Of a stretch of DNA of 23,151 bases, positions 19,601 through 23,151 are shown piece after piece (the first letter of the stretch is position 1; the number at the start of each line of letters is the position of its first letter). Source of the stretch: Isohypsibius dastychi (taxonomy: Eukaryota; Tardigrada; Eutardigrada; Parachela; Isohypsibiidae); NCBI GenBank assembly GCA_034696485.1, contig JAQIWT010000331.1, positions 1-23,151 of the forward strand, in the 5' to 3' direction. The position numbers were made by a program, and so were the translations under genes. The notes beneath the pieces were generated by a model. The model did no database searches. It was not told the origin of the DNA and worked only from the letters and a program-made list of their open reading frames with translations.

Positions 19601-20666
19601 TTAAATATATATTCAAAAAAATTTTTTTGTTTTATTTTCAGACACGTTTGTTCGAATAGAAGTCATGCAAAACGATAGACGGATCGACCGGAAGCAGACC
19701 AAACTCGTCAAACGAACCAAAGATCCCCTATACAAAGAAGCCTTTTCTTTCACGTTGGGGGTATCATTAGAAGAAATCAAACACACCTCCATCGAGATCA
19801 CCGTTTATGCTAAGGAGAACCTCTTTGGATCAGCTGCACTTGGTCAAGTCATTATGGGATATGGAAGTACCGAGGAATCTGAGCTACGACATTGGTCGCT
19901 GACAATGCGCGAATATGGTCGGTTGGGAAAAATATTCAAAACAAAATAAATTGGGAAACCTATGAAGATACAAATAAAAAAACCAAATAAAAAACTAAAA
20001 TGGTTCTCAAGAATTCGGAACAGACTTGCTCAGTCACTTTGCCAAGTTTTCGCTAGAAAATTCCATACAAAATAAATATCTATGGTAATAACAAATTTCT
20101 ATAAAAATATTAAGAACAAAAAAATCAAAGAATTAAAAATAATATTTCTTTAAAACAATTTGCACGATACTGTAGTCTCAAAAACATCCCGTTTCTACAA
20201 AACGCAAAATTTTGCTCGCGAATGAAATTCAGAAATGGAACACGCCGTGAGTTGAAGATTTTAAAAACGCTAATTCAAAATCGACATGTTCGAAATAACT
20301 GGGCTATTTAGATGAACTAACTAAAATTGTTCCAGGGATTTCTGTTCTAACAATTTGTCCTAAAACAATATTTTCAAAATATATTTGCCTACCATAGATC
20401 AAGAGAAATATAAAGAAAATTATTTCACACTCCAAATTTCAATAATAAAACATGAAATATGTTAAAAAAATGTTCAATTTTTTTCCGCGCGAAGAGTTTT
20501 CATCAAAATTTTTCATTATTTATATTTATATCTATATTTTTCAAATACATGGACACGTTTTGAAAATCCCGTGCTCGAAATTAAATCATAATTCTTGATT
20601 ATTTCCGCAGGAAAGGAGTTCACAAAATGGCACGCGTTAATGCCCATCGAGGATAAGGAAGCCTAA
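16617..20666 (+). CDS. Synaptotagmin-like tandem C2 protein, calcium ligands lost (four exons)
   Basis: The coding exons are 16617-17945, 18709-18820, 19642-19917 and 20611-20666, giving 590 aa. Residues 1-310 form a basic, Ser/Pro-rich linker without a membrane span and with repeated RRxS/T sites. C2A is at about 314-436 (GLKVTVIKGENI, KTVKGTKNPVFNEEFIF). C2B is at about 447-585 (KLTIVVIKAQDL, KLVKRTKDPLYKEAFSF, ELRHWSLTMREYG, then KEFTKWHALMP). The WHxL ending is the hallmark of synaptotagmin C2B domains. The C2A calcium loops carry Asn/Gln in place of Asp (NDSQVNAVV; VQNQQRFKND), and C2B loop 3 has YAKENLFG, so calcium binding is unlikely. By overall feel it is nearest the calcium-independent synaptotagmin-14/16 group, which is tentative. 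The third donor (GTCGGT) is weak. A read-through ending is listed separately. Confidence 0.82.
17946..18708 (+). other. C2-gene intron 1
   Basis: The intron is bounded by CTCAG|GTAAAC and TTGCCAACAG|GAA. It is AT-rich with many TTAATT/AATTCAATT words. It separates C2A from C2B. No nested gene is seen. Confidence 0.8.
18821..19641 (+). other. C2-gene intron 2
   Basis: The intron is bounded by CCAG|GTGAAT and TTTTATTTTCAG|AC and interrupts C2B in phase 1. It is AT-rich with no gene recognised. Confidence 0.8.
19642..19949 (+). CDS. Alternative read-through 3' end of the C2 gene
   Basis: If the weak donor at 19918 is not used, the third coding exon continues in frame to TAA at 19947-19949. This gives a 582-aa protein ending RLGKIFKTK in place of the WHALMP tail. 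The stop codon lies inside an AATAAA hexamer (19945-19950), so a short transcript could end here. The C2B fold would lack its last strand and helix. This is inferred from sequence only. The spliced form better matches the family. Confidence 0.35.
19918..20610 (+). other. C2-gene intron 3
   Basis: The intron runs from the non-consensus donor GTCGGT to ATTTCCGCAG. Joining restores EYG-KEFTKWHAL in frame, which supports it despite the donor. It is AT-rich with no nested gene. Confidence 0.65.
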
Positions 20667-22241
20667 TTTCATTCAGTTTCCTCTCTTCTGGTGTAAATAT
20701 TCAGTGCTTCTACAATCCACGTAAAAATCGCGTGATCAACTCTGGAAGCTCATCTCCATATTAATCATCCCATCTCGGCTTAAACGCTTTCCACCGACGT
20801 CACTCCATGACTTCCGACTCATCCCAAGATCGAAACAATTCACCTTTCAAGAACAAAAGCAATAAAAATAATTCTTCAATCAGCCATGTAAAAAGTTCCC
20901 CCAACCGGAAGCTGTATTTTTTTCTGCGCTGTGTTATTTTGGCTTTTCCTCCCCATTCAAATTTCTGTGCAATAAATAAAACCTCTCTCATAGAATATAT
21001 GCTGCGTGGCAGGTTCCTTTCAAAAACGATTCCCTGAAGAGAATGCGACGAGATTTCGATAACGACCGGAAGTTACACATAAGAAATCATTTCAAGTTTG
21101 AAAACAAAAACAAGGAAGCAAGCACTTCTCTAAATTAATCAAGGACATTTTTCAAACAAGCAACATGCACTTCTTACCTGCTGTCAATATTCGGTTCACG
21201 TGATAGAAATAAATGGTGCAAGTTTCCGGCAGATCGTAGTTGAGAGCTTTTTACCTGCAAACAAAATAGCTTTCTGTTTTTGATTCCGATCCGACCAATC
21301 ATACATAATTAAATGTGAATATTCTAATCTGTAAATATCTGTCGAAAAGAATTCTCAAGTTGGTTGGCTTCGGTTCCCGCGCAAGTCCACATCAATTACT
21401 TCCGGTTCATTCCAAACTAACGGGAACCGGAAACAGTTAACCTGAAAATAAAAGGCACAAATTAATGAGGTTAGTTTGTTGTAAGTTATAAAGAGCCAAG
21501 ACCTGGGCAAATGATGGGCGTGTGCGACCTCGAGCAGAAGTCAAGGAGTACTCACGATGACCATCGTGAAACAACGTCTCCGCAACTTCTTCGTATGACG
21601 GCAGTTGACTCCAGTTGAACACGACATCGGAGAAAGTGGTGTACGGTCAAAACCGAAGCACACTCAGTTGATCACTCGGAATCATTCAGAACAAGAAGCG
21701 GATGTCCAAAAATCGAATAACTTGATCTACTTCATTTATTCCACACAATTACTGTACTGCGGAAGTCCTTCGATACTAAGCTTGGTTTCTGAAGTCCACT
21801 CCTTGCATTTTGAAATACAATGCAAGCCCGGGCCGAAGTCTAGGTATCTTCCTATTCTCAATTCAGAACATTTTTCCAAACAAGCGAGTATCCGTCAGAA
21901 TTTAGCACTTCCGGTGCGCAAACTAAGCCGATTGTATCAAACTGATCATCGAATGATTTTTCACGATTTATCAAACTGATTTCATCCGAATTTACAAAAA
22001 AGTAAGCACCTCACCATATCATGTTGCAATAAACGCAAGCAGAGTTTCCGGAGTGGAATTCAAGAAAAGTAGGCCAACAGACATTCAATCAAGAGAACGA
22101 ATCTCCAACAATTTCCCGAAGCAAAACGATGACAAAAGAGCAACAATATGTTTCTGATCTGCAAATGCAAAAACATTCTGTTGTTCGATAACTTCAACTC
22201 AAAACAGCAAAACTTACTAGCTTTGTAAATACGAAGAGATC
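20667..22241. other. Convergent intergenic region with minus-strand splice signals
   Basis: This holds the 3' ends of the C2 gene and ERH. On the minus strand several good splice motifs occur: donor CTA|GTAAGT (22217), acceptor TTTGCAG (22159), donor ATG|GTGAGG (22014), donor ATC|GTGAGT (21555), acceptor TTTGCCCAG (21503) and donor CAG|GTAAGA near 21178. They suggest spliced minus-strand transcripts, either ERH 3' UTR isoforms or a separate non-coding RNA. No domain-bearing frame was found. AATAAA near 20970 on the plus strand may end the C2 gene. Confidence 0.45.
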
Positions 22242-22565
22242 TCAATGTTCCGGTCCTTCAGCGCGCTGACGAAGAAGCATATCATAGATCTGCTCTTTGA
22301 TGAACTGTTTTCCATGTGGCAAGTATAGCGGCGTTCCACGAGCTTCCTGCGACACCATAATGCTCACATCCTCCAATCTGTCGATAAAGTCATAGAGATC
22401 GCGGATATCGTAGGTGATGAAGGCCTCTCCTGGCTTGGCTTTGCGCAGATTGAGTTCGAAAATGCGACAAATTCCTTGAAGACATTCCTCCTCGGTTGCA
22501 TAGTCGCAGTATGTCCTGCTGGCTGGATTGCTCGTCGTTTGAAGAAGCAGAATTGTGTGGCTCAT
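22242..22565 (-). CDS. e(r): Enhancer of rudimentary homolog (ERH)
   Basis: The minus-strand ATG at 22565 opens a 107-residue protein, close to the 104 aa of human ERH. It starts MSHTILLLQ and has RTYCDY, ECLQGICRIFE, ITYDIRDLYDFIDRLEDVS and FIKEQIYDMLL, matching the whole ERH fold. The protein is a small homodimer linked to RNA processing, splicing and transcription, and it binds partners such as CIZ1 and Mmi1-type proteins. The two casein kinase II positions known from ERH are kept in kind: T18 (TYCD) and T24 (TEEE, replacing Ser). The in-frame upstream codon at 22595 is TTG, so MSHT is the start. A 92-nt intron in the leader is likely: donor CTGCAG|GTGAAG at 22681, acceptor TTCTATTGCAG at 22590. 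Confidence 0.93.
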   Translation of the reverse strand: MSHTILLLQTTSNPASRTYCDYATEEECLQGICRIFELNLRKAKPGEAFITYDIRDLYDFIDRLEDVSIMVSQEARGTPLYLPHGKQFIKEQIYDMLLRQRAEGPEH

Positions 22566-23151
22566 TTTCAGTCCGGATCTAAATGAGAACTGCAATAGAA
22601 GTAAGTTGAAGACTTCGCAAAAAAAATAAATTTGGAAAAGATGATTCTGGAATCTGGACCGATGCGGAATACTATCTTCACCTGCAGTGTACGTCGGAAC
22701 TGATATATTGGTAGTCGAATTCTCCAGTCAGCCACCAGAATCAAGGATCAGCTCCGAGAAGTGCAAAGAATTCGTGAGATTCGTACGATAATATTCAGCT
22801 GTTCGCGATAAAAATGCAAAACCGATGAAATGCTTCAAATGTCCGTTCGTAACCGCTTCGCCCAGCAAGCGTAGTTCGCAGAGAAAAAGCGATCCTATAT
22901 TCCGCTTTTAAACTTTCAATCGATAAAAAGCCTAGGCGACCCATCAGTATCCGTGGTGAATCTCAACGATATTGATGTGGAATATATAGAGGAAAATTGT
23001 TCCACAAATCCATTCATTCAAGGCCGTAGGAAAAACAACGGTGTCCATAAACGCTCGATTTCACAACTTTCGTTTTCATTTCGCTTTGCGGAATGTATAC
23101 TGCCGAGGAAGGTTTGTGAGTCCGTCCCTGTAACCGCCACGTGGGTGACGT
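22566..23151 (-). other. ERH 5' leader, probable promoter region
   Basis: The predicted leader intron is 22590-22681. An upstream untranslated exon ends at 22682. Nothing else coding was recognised to the window edge. No TATA box is evident. Confidence 0.45.

Noticed and set aside
20807-21037. Plus-strand Ser/Asn/Lys-rich frame
   Set aside because: It is low-complexity and lies in the likely 3' region of the C2 gene. It has no domain.
21437-21622. Minus-strand frame beginning FNWSQLPSYEEVAETL
   Set aside because: The apparent start codon is GTG and the frame meets a donor after about 23 codons. It is kept only as part of the splice-signal cluster, not as a gene.
1-23151. CRISPR arrays, rRNA, tRNA, prokaryotic operons
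   Set aside because: No regularly spaced repeats, tRNA A/B boxes with a foldable body, or rRNA-like sequence were seen. Gene structure is eukaryotic throughout.

Overview
The window reads as arthropod nuclear DNA, probably a non-model hexapod or crustacean. The strongest clue is a secreted type-2 chitin-binding (peritrophin-A) protein with the typical arthropod module. Genes are spliced with GT-AG introns of about 60 to 950 bp. Two kinds of class II DNA transposon remnant are present. No prokaryotic, CRISPR, rRNA or tRNA feature was recognised. The species cannot be named from the sequence.

Layout. 1-5.5 kb is gene-poor and repeat-rich. It holds a diverged direct segmental duplication (about 330-1533 and 2550-3683), one textbook hAT-type insertion (815-1409, 8-bp target duplication, with the empty site preserved in the other duplicate at 3566-3573), a solo hAT end (1533-1725), a small candidate secreted Cys-rich exon on the minus strand (3242-3419), and a 624-bp pogo/Tigger-like element (4310-4933) with perfect 25-bp inverted termini that keeps only a CENP-B-type helix-turn-helix ORF. 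5613-5827 (minus) looks like the last exon of an unrecognised membrane protein.

From 7.7 kb the window is genic. Cullin-5 (7756-11838, +, five exons, 789 aa) is complete. A chitin-binding secreted protein (12701-14198, -, three exons, 242 aa) faces it tail to tail. After an AT-rich gap of about 2.3 kb comes a tandem-C2, synaptotagmin-like protein (16617-20666, +, four exons, 590 aa) that has lost its calcium ligands. Enhancer of rudimentary homolog ERH (22242-22565, -, single coding exon, 107 aa) faces it tail to tail.

The genes do not form one pathway: a ubiquitin-ligase scaffold, a cuticle or peritrophic-matrix protein, a membrane-traffic C2 protein and an RNA-processing cofactor. The most unusual observations are the matched filled and empty hAT sites, the DNA-binding-only pogo derivative, a within-exon shift of synonymous codon use from C-ending to G/T-ending in the two plus-strand genes, and nine exact copies of the ETS-type 9-mer ACCGGAAGT, all right of 8.6 kb.
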